Made by a program: the position numbers and the translations under genes
In this document: piece after piece, positions 35,272 to 47,165 of the stretch
How positions within the stretch are numbered: the stretch's first letter is position 1
How the letters are laid out: the number at the start of each line of letters is the position of its first letter
Notes under the pieces: model-generated
What the model was told of the DNA's origin: nothing
Databases searched by the model: none
What the model saw: the letters and a program-made list of their open reading frames with translations, nothing else
Assembly: GCF_052324685.1 (NCBI RefSeq)
Contig: NW_027506964.1
Coordinates: 310,001-374,000 of the forward strand
Source of the DNA: Brachyhypopomus gauderio
Lineage: Eukaryota; Chordata; Actinopteri; Gymnotiformes; Hypopomidae
Direction: 5' to 3'
DNA: 64,000 nucleotides

Positions 35272-36705
35272 ATGACTGGACAGAGTCTGGAGGATTTAAA
35301 CGGAGATCATTCCGAGAATAGCGCTATACGCATTAATGTCGGAGGTTTCAAGAGGCGACTTCTCTCTAACATACTGTCTCGCTTTCCTGAGACGCGACTT
35401 GCTCGTTTGCTGCGATGTCAGTCAAAAGAGTCCATCCTTGAGCTGTGCGACGATTACGACGATGCCGAAAAAGAGTTCTACTTTGACCGGAACCCCGCGC
35501 TTTTTCCTTACGTTTTGAATTTCTATAACACCGGCCGCTTGCACGTTATGGGAGAACTTTGTATTTTTTCATTCAGCCAGGAAATTGAATATTGGGGCAT
35601 CAATGAGTTTTTTATCGACTCGTGTTGCAGCAGCACTTATCACTGCAGGAAAATGGAGCCGGTCCGAGAGGAGTGGGACGACAAAAGTGATGCAGGAAGC
35701 ACAACTTCATCCTTCGATGAGATCTTAGAGTTCTACAGCGACGCTGCCAAATTTGACAAGCAGCTCCTGGGGAGCGTTAGGAGGAAGATCTGGCTCATGC
35801 TGGATAACCCCGGTTACTCCATACCCAGCCGTATCATCAGCGTCTTCTCCATCCTGGTGGTGCTGGGCTCCATAGCCACCATGTGCATGAACAGCATGAG
35901 TGAGTTCGCTCTGCTGGATGGCCAAGGCCAGCCTCAGGAGGACCCCCGCTTCGAGGTCGTGGAGCATTTCGGGATAGGCTGGTTCACGTTCGAGCTGGTC
36001 GCTAGGTTCGTGGTGGCGCCAGACCTTCTGCACTTCTTCGAGCACCCGCTGAACCTGATTGATTTGGTGTCCATTCTTCCCTTCTACCTCACGCTCCTGA
36101 TTGACCTGGTGGCCGAGAGCAGCCCTGCGCTGGCGAACCTGGGCCGCGTGGCACAGGTGCTCCGCCTTATGCGCATCTTCCGGATCTTGAAGTTGGCGCG
36201 CCACTCCACGGGCCTGCGATCGCTCGGCGCCACCCTGAAAAACAGCTACAAGGAGGTGGGGTTGCTGCTGCTGTACCTGGCTGTGGGAGTATCGTTCTTC
36301 TCTGTGATGGCCTACACCATCGAAAAGGAGGACAATGACGGACTGACCACCATCCCAGCCTGCTGGTGGTGGGCCACGGTCAGTATGACCACGGTGGGTT
36401 ACGGAGACGTGGTTCCTGGGACGATCGCAGGAAAGCTCACCGCTTCAGCCTGTATCCTTGCAGGGATCTTGGTGGTGGTCCTGCCCATCACCCTCATTTT
36501 CAACAAGTTCTCGCTGTTCTACAAGAGGCAGAAGCAGCTAGAGATTGCTATGAGGAGCTGTGATTTTGATGAGGGCATTAAAGAAGTTCCCTCAGTGAAC
36601 CTTAGGAACTACTACGCCCATAAAGTGAAGTCTCTCATGGCCAGTCTGTCCAACATGACTCACAGTTCCCCCAGTGAACACAGCCTGAACGAGTCACTGC
36701 ACTAA
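35272..36705 (+). CDS. kcns2: Voltage-gated potassium channel modifier subfamily S member 2 (Kv9.2)
   Basis: This is a silent Kv subunit. It makes no current alone but joins Kv2.1/Kv2.2 at the plasma membrane and alters gating. The 477-codon single-exon ORF matches the family length. Order: cytoplasmic T1/BTB domain (about 19-125, starting IRINVGGFKRRLL), acidic linker, S1 (about 185-206), S2 (about 230-250), S3 (about 257-278), S4 with arginines/lysine spaced by three (292, 298, 301, 304, K307, 310), S5 (about 326-346), pore with TVGYGD at 374-379, and S6. S6 reads PIT at 405-407 where conducting Kv1-4 channels have PVP, which is typical of modifier subunits. The ATG at 35272 follows an upstream acceptor at 35232, so a separate 5' UTR exon near 34.9 kb is likely. 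The ORF is undamaged. Confidence 0.98.
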   Translation: MTGQSLEDLNGDHSENSAIRINVGGFKRRLLSNILSRFPETRLARLLRCQSKESILELCDDYDDAEKEFYFDRNPALFPYVLNFYNTGRLHVMGELCIFSFSQEIEYWGINEFFIDSCCSSTYHCRKMEPVREEWDDKSDAGSTTSSFDEILEFYSDAAKFDKQLLGSVRRKIWLMLDNPGYSIPSRIISVFSILVVLGSIATMCMNSMSEFALLDGQGQPQEDPRFEVVEHFGIGWFTFELVARFVVAPDLLHFFEHPLNLIDLVSILPFYLTLLIDLVAESSPALANLGRVAQVLRLMRIFRILKLARHSTGLRSLGATLKNSYKEVGLLLLYLAVGVSFFSVMAYTIEKEDNDGLTTIPACWWWATVSMTTVGYGDVVPGTIAGKLTASACILAGILVVVLPITLIFNKFSLFYKRQKQLEIAMRSCDFDEGIKEVPSVNLRNYYAHKVKSLMASLSNMTHSSPSEHSLNESLH

Positions 36706-37158
36706 CTCAATGAACTGACCGCCATCTCCTCTATATAAACTGTCAACTTAAGTACAGAGCATCCTGGTTTGCCAAATAGTTCTGTCCTTCCAGCAAAACA
36801 GACTCATTTGATATTTTCTGGATTTTCTGAGTCTAGTTTAATTGCTTTGTGTATCTGTAACCATGACTGAGATGGACAGTTATTTCCTGTCTGTTGATAC
36901 TGCACTTACTATTACAAAATGCTGAACTGGATTCTCTCTGCCTACACTGGTTAGACTCACCCCATTTAACACCAACTGACCACCACAATCCCCACAGCTT
37001 TAATGACATATGTTTTATCACACTAGGCCCAGTATTTGCTTAGTCACTGAAGTACTGACATCCTCCCATTCTCTACCTCAGTGGTTTACATATCAGTTAT
37101 AACATTCAGACTCTAATGTCTGTACTAAGCAAAGTACATAGTGTTGTCATTACTAATA

Positions 37159-37249
<91 letters not shown>

Positions 37250-39130
37250 TATAAAATTTTCATATCTTCTTTGTATGCAGGAACATATTTCTCCTGCTGG
37301 TGGTGTCTTACAACTTCCGTGTTTAGATGTTGTACAATGGAAATATGGTTGTTATATCACACGTAGTTCCTAAATCAAGTAAAGGAATGATAACATTTTT
37401 ATAAATAATTTGTCTTGAATTTGATACATTCTTAAAATTCTCTGGAGGGTACAGAGCCTGGGGTGACTGTCTGATCCACTGTCTGATCCACTACCTGATC
37501 CACAGCTATGGTCTGAAGGCCTAAAGAGGAAACAGAGCAGGTGCTGGATTAGAGTGGGCAGAGTATGACAGGTTCTTACTATTACTCAGCATTACCTATG
37601 GGTACTGTTACTTCCCCTAACACACTCATGGCAATGTCAGCTTGGTGGTGGGTTGTGTTAACCAACATGCCCATGGCTAGACTTAATCTTAATCTTTATC
37701 TTAATCTTAATCTTAATCTTAATCTTCTGGTAATAAGAAAGCAGAAGTGTGTTTGTTGGATGAAATTAAGAAGATGCCTTCAGCATAAAAACAGCAGCAT
37801 TTGTGCATATATTTATGCTGAAGCCATCATTCACCAAATATACAGAGTGGTTCAAGCTAAATAACGTATAATAATGTAAAAGACTAACAATGCTTGATGC
37901 ACACAAACCTACACATGATCGATATGGATCCATCTCTTCCTAAATATTCACAGCAAAGCTGACACACTAAATGTTTTATGACTGACAAGCAGACATAGAA
38001 TTTTGACATGGTTCTCCAATGAAAACTGCTGTCAGCCATGACATATCAGCGTGTAGGTGGACACATACAAAGAGCTGGTTTATCTAGCCACCTGACAAGC
38101 AAATTGACTGGGCACCATGTTGTATTTGCAAGCGCGCTTGGTGTGCTTTAAAAATGCACAATCAAGATGAAAGAGATCAAGCCATGCTATCAGCCAGAAC
38201 TGATAGGCCTAGGGTGGTTTATCGCCGTAAAGGAGCCAGAGTGAATAGCCATCCGTCATGTATAGTTGAAATATAATTTTCCTTATTGATTTTCCTGCTA
38301 TGCTGCAGTATTATTAGGTATTGTAAGGTATTAGGTTGTGTATTAAATATAATGTAATGTTGTAGCCTTTGCTTTGTGGTTATAGTTATCCAGAGTTAAG
38401 ATTCATTTGGGGATAAACTGGATTGTATGTGAATGCTAATGTGTTTATGTGTTGACTCTTCAGCCAAGACAAACATACATACATGACCTGGGTTTGTTCA
38501 CTGGCATGTAAACAAAGATTTGGGGCCACAATTGGTCACCTTCTTCTGCACACACATTGTATGACTGTACATCAAATGTACTTGTATCTTGAGCTTTGAG
38601 TGTTGCGGTGTGTATGGGAGCAGTTACATCCTGACTTAATTAGTAAGCTTAATTAGTAAGCTTAATTAGTAAGCTCTAATTAATCCAAAAGGGAATCTAA
38701 CAGAGGTGTGTGCAAGGCAGGACTTCCATGATTATCCTCACCCCAAGATCCTTAGAGTAATTTAACAGACCAGATTTACTGAAGTTTGCAGTCATGAATT
38801 CAACATTTTCTACCAAATCAGTAGCTAATGATGCTGCTACTTTTCCCATATCAGCTCTCACATCCAGCAATCGCTTTTGCCCTGCCACGAATCAGGACAA
38901 ATGATACATATTTCAGAGCATGATACTGTCAGGTAGAACCAGGTTTTAGGATATTGGGTGATACTGAAGTGTCTTGGAGATTCAGGTATAAGGCACAAAC
39001 TAACAACGCTGTCGTCAATATTAATTTTCTGTCATCATTTGTATGCATTGCTTCAGTGTTGTATTAAAATGTAAGTGATTTTCACTTAAATTGAACTCTG
39101 GAACATCTTTCAAGATCTGAAACAAACTAA
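36706..39130. other. KCNS2 3' UTR and intergenic DNA, no further gene
   Basis: The early part is presumably 3' UTR, although no clean AATAAA stands out. A (CTTAAT)n run lies at 37680-37725 and a three-copy TTAGTAAGCTTAA repeat at 38639. No exon-like ORF was recognised. Confidence 0.45.
37164..37244. repeat. (AT)n microsatellite
   Basis: About 40 uninterrupted AT units downstream of KCNS2, flanked by TTTTAA and TTAAAA, giving an 80-bp perfect palindrome. Confidence 0.97.
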
Positions 39131-39131
39131 T

Positions 39132-39613
39132 CAGAGGTGTCAATTCCAGGTTCAGAAAGGATTTTGCTCAAGCTTGCTAAATTTTCTAATTAGTGCAATC
39201 CAGTTTAGCACTGTCGCCTCACAGCAAGGCGGTCTGGGTTCGATTCCCAGTCTGGGCTGCTCTGTGTGGAGTTTGCATGTTCTCCCTGTGCCTGCGTGGG
39301 TTTCCTCCGGGTACTCCGGTTTCCTCCCACAGTCCAAAGACATGCGTGTTAGGTTGATTGATCACTCTAAATTGCCCGTAGGTGTGAGTGTGCGTGTGTG
39401 TTGGCCATGGTGTATCCTGCCTTCGCCCGGAGATGCTGGGATTGGCTCCAGCCCCCCGTGACCCCGACTAGTGGGATTAAGCGGTTCAGATAATGGATGG
39501 ATGGATGGATAGTGCAATCCAGGTAAAATTAGTGGAATCAACACAATCCAGGAAGCCTGAGCAAAATCCTGGTGAGGACTTTTACTCTCTGAACCTGGAA
39601 TTGACACCTCTGA
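39132..39613. mobile_element. Palindromic MITE interrupted by a SINE
   Basis: Ends TCAGAGGTGTCAATTCCAGG and its complement (finishing CACCTCTGA at 39613) form an inverted repeat. The inner sequence GGATTTTGCTCAAGCTTGCT is shared with the MITE at 7625. Without the inserted SINE it would be about 165 bp, like its relative. Confidence 0.85.
39204..39510 (+). mobile_element. tRNA-derived SINE with (ATGG)n tail
   Basis: The head contains a polymerase III B box (GGGTTCGATTCCCAG). The body has GAGTTTGCATGTTCTCCCTG and CCAAAGACATGCGTGTTAG, as in widespread fish SINEs, and the tail is ATGGATGGATGGAT. It is flanked by perfect 12-bp direct repeats AGTGCAATCCAG (39192-39203 and 39511-39522), proving insertion into the MITE. 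Confidence 0.9.
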
Positions 39614-39696
39614 AACTAATTCAGTTCTATTCTGCTAATCTGGTTAAACAAATAATGTCTACTCGAAGTTTTAGTTATGTCTAAAAAGTATTTACT

Positions 39697-42600
39697 TGTC
39701 ACGAACGAGGAATGGCAGGAGGCAGAAACGAGTCACAAACACGCAGTTTGTTACAACAAAAGGCAACTACAGAAAGTAGCGCTAAGCAAACTTTCAACAT
39801 GCAACAAAGCAAACATGAAGCAGACTCATAAAGACAAAGCACGGGACAGGACTACACCTACATACGGGACAGGACTACACCTACATACGGGACAGGACTA
39901 CACCTACATACGCCCAAAGGGAGGGGCTGTAACAGGCCTACACCTACATATGCCCAAAGGGAGGGGCTGTAACAGGCCTACACCTACATACGCCCAAAGG
40001 GAGGGGCTGTAACAGGACTACACCTACATACGCCCAAAGGGAGGGGCTGTAACAGGACTACACCTACATACGCCCAAAGGGAGGGGCTGTAACAGGCCTA
40101 CACCTACATACGCCCAAAGGGAGGGGCTGTAACAGGACTACACCTATATACGCCCAAAGGGAGGGGCTGTAACAGGACTACACCTACATACGCCCAAAGG
40201 GAGGGGCTGTAACAGGACTACACCTACATACGCCCAAAGGGAGGGGCTGTAACAGGCCTACACCTACATACGCCCAAAGGGAGGAGCTGTAACAGGCCTA
40301 CACCTACATACGCCCAAAGGGAGGGGCTGTAACAGGCCTACACCTACATACGGGACAGGACTACACCTACATACGGGACAGGACTACACCTACATACGCC
40401 CAAAGGGAGGGGCTGTAACAGGCCTACACCTACATACGCCCAAAGGGAGGGGCTGTAACAGGCCTACACCTACATACGGGACAGGACTACACCTACATAC
40501 GGGACAGGACTACACCTACATACGCCCAAAGGGAGGGGCTGTAACAGGACTACACCTACATACGCCCAAAGGGAGGGGCTGTAACAGGACTACACCTACA
40601 TACGCCCAAAGGGAGGGGCTGTAACAGGCCTACACCTACATACGCCCAAAGGGAGGGGCTGTAACAGGCCTACACCTACATACGTCCAAAGGGAGGGGCT
40701 GTAACAGGACTACACCTACATACGCCCAAAGGGAGGGGCTGTAACAGGACTACACCTACATACGCCCAAAGGGAGGGGCTGTAACAGGCCTACACCTACA
40801 TACGCCCAAAGGGAGGGGCTGTAACAGGCCTACACCTACATACGCCCAAAGGGAGGGGCTGTAACAGGCCTACACCTACATACGCCCAAAGGGAGGGGCT
40901 GTAACAGGCCTACACCTACATACGCCCAAAGGGAGGGGCTGTAACAGGCCTACACCTACATACGCCCAAAGGGAGGGGCTGTAACAGGACTACACCTACA
41001 TACGCCCAAAGGGAGGGGCTGTAACAGGACTACACCTACATACGCCCAAAGGGAGGGGCTGTAACAGGCCTACACCTACATACGCCCAAAGGGAGGGGCT
41101 GTAACAGGACTACACCTACATACGCCCAAAGGGAGGGGCTGTAACAGGCCTACACCTACATACGCCCAAAGGGAGGGGCTGTAACAGGCCTACACCTACA
41201 TACGCCCAAAGGGAGGGGCTGTAACAGGCCTACACCTACATACGCCCAAAGGGAGGGGCTGTAACAGGCCTACACCTACATACGCCCAAAGGGAGGAGCT
41301 GTAACAGGCCTACACCTACATACGCCCAAAGGGAGGGGCTGTAACAGGCCTACACCTACATACGGGACAGGACTACACCTACATACGGGACAGGACTACA
41401 CCTACATACGCCCAAAGGGAGGGGCTGTAACAGGCCTACACCTACATACGCCCAAAGGGAGGGGCTGTAACAGGCCTACACCTACATACGGGACAGGACT
41501 ACACCTACATACGGGACAGGACTACACCTACATACGCCCAAAGGGAGGGGCTGTAACAGGACTACACCTACATACGCCCAAAGGGAGGGGCTGTAACAGG
41601 ACTACACCTACATACGCCCAAAGGGAGGGGCTGTAACAGGCCTACACCTACATACGCCCAAAGGGAGGGGCTGTAACAGGCCTACACCTACATACGTCCA
41701 AAGGGAGGGGCTGTAACAGGACTACACCTACATACGCCCAAAGGGAGGGGCTGTAACAGGACTACACCTACATACGCCCAAAGGGAGGGGCTGTAACAGG
41801 CCTACACCTACATACGCCCAAAGGGAGGGGCTGTAACAGGCCTACACCTACATACGCCCAAAGGGAGGGGCTGTAACAGGCCTACACCTACATACGCCCA
41901 AAGGGAGGGGCTGTAACAGGCCTACACCTACATACGCCCAAAGGGAGGGGCTGTAACAGGCCTACACCTACATACGCCCAAAGGGAGGGGCTGTAACAGG
42001 ACTACACCTACATACGCCCAAAGGGAGGGGCTGTAACAGGACTACACCTACATACGCCCAAAGGGAGGGGCTGTAACAGGCCTACACCTACATACGCCCA
42101 AAGGGAGGGGCTGTAACAGGACTACACCTACATACGCCCAAAGGGAGGGGCTGTAACAGGCCTACACCTACATACGCCCAAAGGGAGGGGCTGTAACAGG
42201 CCTACACCTACATACGCCCAAAGGGAGGGGCTGTAACAGGCCTACACCTACATACGCCCAAAGGGAGGGGCTGTAACAGGCCTACACCTACATACGCCCA
42301 AAGGGAGGGGCTGTAACAGGCCTACACCTACATACGCCCAAAGGGAGGGGCTGTAACAGGCCTACACCTACATACGGGACAGGACTACACCTACATACGG
42401 GACAGGACTACACCTACATACGCCCAAAGGGAGGGGCTGTAACAGGACTACACCTACATACGCCCAAAGGGAGGGGCTGTAACAGGACTACACCTACATA
42501 CGCCCAAAGGGAGGGGCTGTAACAGGCCTACACCTACATACGCCCAAAGGGAGGGGCTGTAACAGGCCTACACCTACATACGTCCAAAGGGAGGGGCTGT

Positions 42601-43209
42601 AACAGGACTACACCTACATACGCCCAAAGGGAGGGGCTGTAACAGGCCTACACCTACATACGCCCAAAGGGAGGGGCTGTAACAGGACTACACCTACATA
42701 CGCCCAAAGGGAGGGGCTGTAACAGGCCTACACCTACATACGCCCAAAGGGAGGGGCTGTAACAGGCCTACACCTACATACGCCCAAAGGGAGGGGCTGT
42801 AACAGGACTACACCTACATACGCCCAAAGGGAGGGGCTGTAACAGGCCTACACCTACATACGCCCAAAGGGAGGGGCTGTAACAGGCCTACACCTACATA
42901 CGCCCAAAGGGAGGGGCTGTAACAGGCCTACACCTACATACGCCCAAAGGGAGGGGCTGTAACAGGCCTACACCTACATACGCCCAAAGGGAGGGGCTGT
43001 AACAGGCCTACACCTACATACGCCCAAAGGGAGGGGCTGTAACAGGACTACACCTACATACACCCAAAGGGAGGGGCTGTAACAGGACTACACCTACATA
43101 CGCCCAAAGGGAGGGGCTGTAACAGGACTACACCTACATACGCCCAAAGGGAGGGGCTGTAACAGGACTACACCTACATACGCCCAAAGGGAGGGGCTGT
43201 AACGTGACA
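39697..43209 (-). mobile_element. Solo-LTR-like element inflated by an internal satellite
   Basis: Termini are TGTCACG at 39697 and CGTGACA ending at 43209. The 5-bp flanks TTACT and ATACT match at four of five positions. Read on the minus strand it begins TGTCACGTTACAGCCCCTCC, nearly the same as the plus-strand element at 54787. Its other end carries CTCGTTTCTG, similar to TTCGTTTCTC near the end of the 54787 element. Almost all of its length is the 40-bp satellite. There is no coding capacity. The LTR assignment is inference from ends and duplication size. Confidence 0.5.
39842..43203. repeat. 40-bp satellite with a 1,012-bp higher-order repeat
   Basis: The basic unit is CGCCCAAAGGGAGGGGCTGT plus AACAGG(C/A)CTACACCTACATA. 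A 23-bp variant CGGGACAGGACTACACCTAC plus ATA occurs in pairs. There are roughly 75-80 long units. Marker variants recur at fixed distance: the paired 23-bp units at 40351 and 41363, and the GTCC variant at 40681 and 41693, both 1,012 bp apart (23 long plus 4 short units). A third partial copy has its GTCC marker 886 bp further on. Units are contiguous with no spacers. Confidence 0.97.
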
Positions 43210-43535
43210 ATACTCTCACTGAAATGTGTGTATCAAGACATGCCTTTAGCATACAGTACACAAATATTTACATGCTCACTGTCTGATGTTTAATAGTGGA
43301 GCTAGTAATTTTTATACATGCTTGTCTTTCAAAATGCGTAGAAAAGTAGAGCAAAGTATTCTAGTCAGGCACTGGATTAACTTTATAAACTCAGGGGAAA
43401 CTGAACTAAATCAGCTGGTTCAGTAGTGACATCATTCACATTCAGTACTGAATCCCCACAGTATCTGTTACAGGTCATCCAGGACGTCTTTACTAAAATG
43501 TCTGTGTCATACTCGACTCTGACACTTAATTTGAT

Positions 43536-44200
43536 AAATACATAGATAATACTACTAGGATAGCTTTTCTACATCTCTGTAACATTGCCAAGTTAAGAAA
43601 TGCATTATCACAGGATGATGCAGAAAAATTGGTACACGCCTTTGTTAGCTCCAGATTAGACTACTGTAACTCATTACTGTCAGGATGCTCAAATAAGAAT
43701 CTAAATAAATTTCAAATAGTTCAAAATACCTCAGTCAGAGTTAGAACTAGAAAATTTGATCAAATCAGGCTAGTCCTGTCAGCCCTGCATTGGCTCCCAG
43801 TTAAATTCCGTATTGATTTAAAATAAAGCACTGCACGGGCTTGCTCCTGATTACATCCAGGAACTTATCTCCTATTATGAACCTCAATTAATTAATTGAG
43901 TTCCAATAATTTATAAAGTAACAGCAGGGAGAAAAGCTTTTCTCATAAGGCCCCACAACTATGGAATAACCTTCCAGAATGTGTCCGGGACTCTGACACA
44001 GTCACAATCTTTAAGTCTAGGTTGAAAACCAACCTATTTGGTTTAGCGTTTGATAATTAATATCCCCCCTTAGATAAAGGTACAGATCCAGGGGTTTATA
44101 GACGAAGGGTTTTATGGTAGACTGGGGCGCTGGTGCTGTCGTCCTGTCACTGCTCGTGGTCACTCAAGTTTGTTGATGGTGTAGTGGATGGATGCCAATG
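43536..44200 (+). mobile_element. L2-type LINE fragment (ORF2 C-terminus and 3' UTR)
   Basis: It encodes AEKLVHAFVSSRLDYCNSLL and LSALHWLPVKFRIDLK. Then, with frameshifts, it carries the LKTNLFGLAFDN end and the start of the 3' UTR up to GTGGATGGATGCCAATGTCT, where a Tc1-like fragment begins. Confidence 0.85.
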
Positions 44201-44202
44201 TC

Positions 44203-44557
44203 TTTCAGATCATTCTCTGTAAACCCTAGAGATGGTTGTGCCTAAACATCCCAGTAGATCAGCAGTTTCTGAAATACTCAGACCAGCCCATCTGGCACCA
44301 ACAACCATGCCACATTTAAAATCACTTAAATGACCTTTTTTATCTGATGCTTGGTTTGAACTGCAGCAGATCGTCTTGGCCATGTCTACATGCCTAAATG
44401 CATTGAGTTGCTGCCATGTGATTGGCTGATTCGACATTTGCATTAATGAGCAGTTGGACAGGTGTAGCTGATAAAGTGGCTGGTGAGTGTATTTTGCAAT
44501 ATAACTGCTAGGTTGAGCGCAGTCTGCCTGGCACAACATACTCATCAGTAGTATCAC
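44203..44557 (-). pseudogene. Tc1-like transposase, N-terminal fragment
   Basis: The minus-strand ORF contains KKGHLSDFKCGMVVGARWAG and LSISETADLLG, the helix-turn-helix start of a Tc1-like transposase family also seen at 47639-47899. The catalytic part is absent. It is inserted at, or has replaced, the 3' part of the L2 at 43536. Confidence 0.75.
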
Positions 44558-44763
44558 TGATGGAGAGGGCTGACTACATGGCTATAGCCTGCATCTCCAC
44601 ACCTACAAGGTTTCCCTAATCTGACAGAGGCAGAGAGGGGTTGAGATTGGGTTTTTATGCTCTGAAGCAGTCAAGGATAAAGATAAACAAAGAGCAGCAT
44701 GTCGAGCCGGCTAAACACAGAGACACAGAGCAGACACGCAGCAGAAGCTACTGGAAGTGTGCA

Positions 44764-45135
44764 GACTAGAAGAACAGGTGAAGTTGTATCATCTGACTAG
44801 AAGAACAGGTGAGGTTGTATCATCTGACTAGAAGAACAGGTGAGGTTGTATCATCTGACTAGAAGAACAGGTGAGGTTCTATCATCTGACTAGAAGAACA
44901 GGTGAGGTTGTATCATCTGACTAGAAGAACAGGTGAGGTTCTATCATCTGACTAGAAGAACAGGTGAGGTTCTATCATCTGACTAGAAGAACAGGTGAGG
45001 TTCTATCATCTGACTAGAAGAACAGGTGAGGTTGTATCATCTGACTAGAAGAACAGGTGAGGTTGTATCATCTGACTAGAAGAACAGGTGAGGTTCTATC
45101 ATCTGACTAGAAGAACAGGTGAGGTTGTATCATCT
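44764..45135. repeat. 31-bp minisatellite, 12 copies
   Basis: The unit GACTAGAAGAACAGGTGAGG plus TTGTATCATCT varies at a single site (TTG/TTC). There are no other differences except in the first copy (AAG for GAG). Confidence 0.97.
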
Positions 45136-46340
45136 GTAGCGCTGTATGGGTGAGCAACATGCAGCAGTGGTGGAGAGAACCTGTGGGCATAAACAGAATG
45201 AGCAAAGGCACAGGTGCTAATGATTAGTGTTCAGGTGATTGGGAGCAGGGTAGGTGCAGTATGAGAGTGTGTGTGTGTGTGTCAGTGGTCATATCCCACT
45301 GTCTGGGTAGTCGGCGCACAGTGGTGCCTAATAAAGATATGTTTTAAATAATGGATTTAGAGTCAGATACTACATAGCGATAAAGACGATGGCATCGAAA
45401 CTCGGCTTCAGAAATGGAGAATCTTGGCTGGCAGGGAACATTTATGTAACCAGCGATTAGGACAAAAATATAATATCTAAATCTAGTAGAAGGCTCGAGA
45501 TCTTCAGCTCCTGTTGCTTAGGACAGGAGTGATTCCCGAGTTTGGAAACCCACATAAAATGTTTGTACCATTAAGATTACATTGGGTCTTGAAGATGGTG
45601 TACTCCATAATTACCCACAGAATCTTTAGTATCTTTTTGATATAAAATAACAGTGGAGGACAAATTTAGCCAGTCTCCTAGAAACAGTTGAATTGGTTCT
45701 TTAAAAAATATTTCTTTTTCTAATCTTTGGTAACTCTATTGTTAATAATGAAAAATCAAAGTGACCTCTCAGTTTAGCAGAATAGCTCCTAATGTCTTAG
45801 GTCTCGCTGAAGTTTAATCATGTCATACCTAATTCTGACTTGTGATATTAGCAGGATACTTACAGCCCCCTGAATGAAGCTGTATCTAATAATTGTTTAA
45901 GTGCTTTGGATTTAGATGAGCGCAAGGAAGCACCTCACCTCCCTTTGGTAAACACTGGCCTGCACCGTTTACAGCTGGAGCAATAAATTACCTTCCTCTC
46001 CTGAACTACCTGTAGGGGGATGGGAGAAACCAGGCAAATACTTCACTAGGGTGTAGCGTCTGAGACTAACCATAACAAGACTAATCTTGTTGTATGGCGG
46101 ACATTTTGCGCACCCTCAAGCGATTCTCTCAATATTATGAGTGAAAACGGCGTAACAATAAGGTCCTTGCAAGAGCATTAAAAGAATTTCTTATCAGTGT
46201 CTGGTTAGAGACAGAATGGAATAAGAAAGCAACAACAATAATAATAATAATAGGTTTACATTTGATGAATATACTGATGAATATAGATGAATATAGATGA
46301 ATATAGAAGTGAGAATGGTTATGATTCTCTTTATTTTTGT
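45136..46340. other. No feature seen
   Basis: Unique-looking DNA with no ORF of note. The part around 45880-46060 is GC-richer than its surroundings and free of recognisable repeats. Confidence 0.4.
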
Positions 46341-46344
46341 AAAT

Positions 46345-46622
46345 GTGCCATATTGTCAATTGTGATTTTTCACCGCAATCGAAATTTGTCCTCTGCATTT
46401 ACCCATCTGTGCAGTTCAAACACACACACACACACACATACACACACTACTAGGGGGCTGTGGTGCACACATGCCCAGAGCGGTGGGCAGCCCTAGCCCA
46501 GCGCCTGGGGAGCAGTTGGGGTTAGGTGCCTTGCTCAAGGGCACCTCAGTCATGGCCTCAGGTCTGGGAATCAAACCCACAACCCTCCGGTCACAAGACC
46601 AGTTCCCTACAATCAGACCATG
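46345..46622 (-). mobile_element. tRNA-derived SINE, copy 1
   Basis: The minus strand begins GGTCTGATTGTAGGGAACTG and carries a degenerate B box (GGGTTTGATTCCC). Then come ACTGAGGTGCCCTTGAGCAA, a (GT)n run and an A/T-rich tail. This is a common teleost tRNA-type SINE. Confidence 0.75.
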
Positions 46623-46837
46623 ACTATTTTTAGTTGTAGTACATTTTCTTCATTAAGAAAACAGAGGAAATAAGAAGCCAAAATGTTGAGACATCAAACG
46701 CAAATTCTATATTACTGCTATAACAGTAACAAGCACATGACATTGCTGCATCACATGGAGTTTGGTTGTAAGGAGCATGCCATGACACTATCACATCCAT
46801 TATATACTATATATATACAGCAGTTTCAAATGTTTTT

Positions 46838-47078
46838 AATGTGCCATATTTGTCAATTGTGTTTTTCACCCCAATCCGAATTTGTCCTCCACATTTACTC
46901 ATCTGTGCAGTGATAACACACACACACACACACACTAATTACTAGGGGGCTGTGGGGCACACAGTAGTAGTAGTTGGGGTTAGGTGCCTTGCTCAAGGAC
47001 ATTTCAGTCATGGCCTCAAACCTCAAACCCACAACCCTCCGGTCACAAGTTCCCTAACCACCAGACAACAACTGCCCC
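46838..47078 (-). mobile_element. tRNA-derived SINE, copy 2
   Basis: The same family as the copy about 490 bp upstream and in the same orientation, sharing CTCAAGG and the CACACACA block plus GTGCCATATTTGTCAATTGT, but with an internal deletion. Confidence 0.75.
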
Positions 47079-47165
47079 GACACAGAACCATGATGATAAT
47101 ATTCCAAGTGAATTAAAGAATTTAATTGCATTGAGTATAACAGTCTATACAGTCTATATGCTTTG

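Noticed and set aside
35725..36204. 159-codon minus-strand ORF inside KCNS2
   Set aside because: A shadow of the KCNS2 coding sequence on the opposite strand.
39842..43203. CRISPR-like regular repeats
   Set aside because: Units are contiguous without unique spacers, there are no cas genes, and the DNA is vertebrate. It is a satellite.
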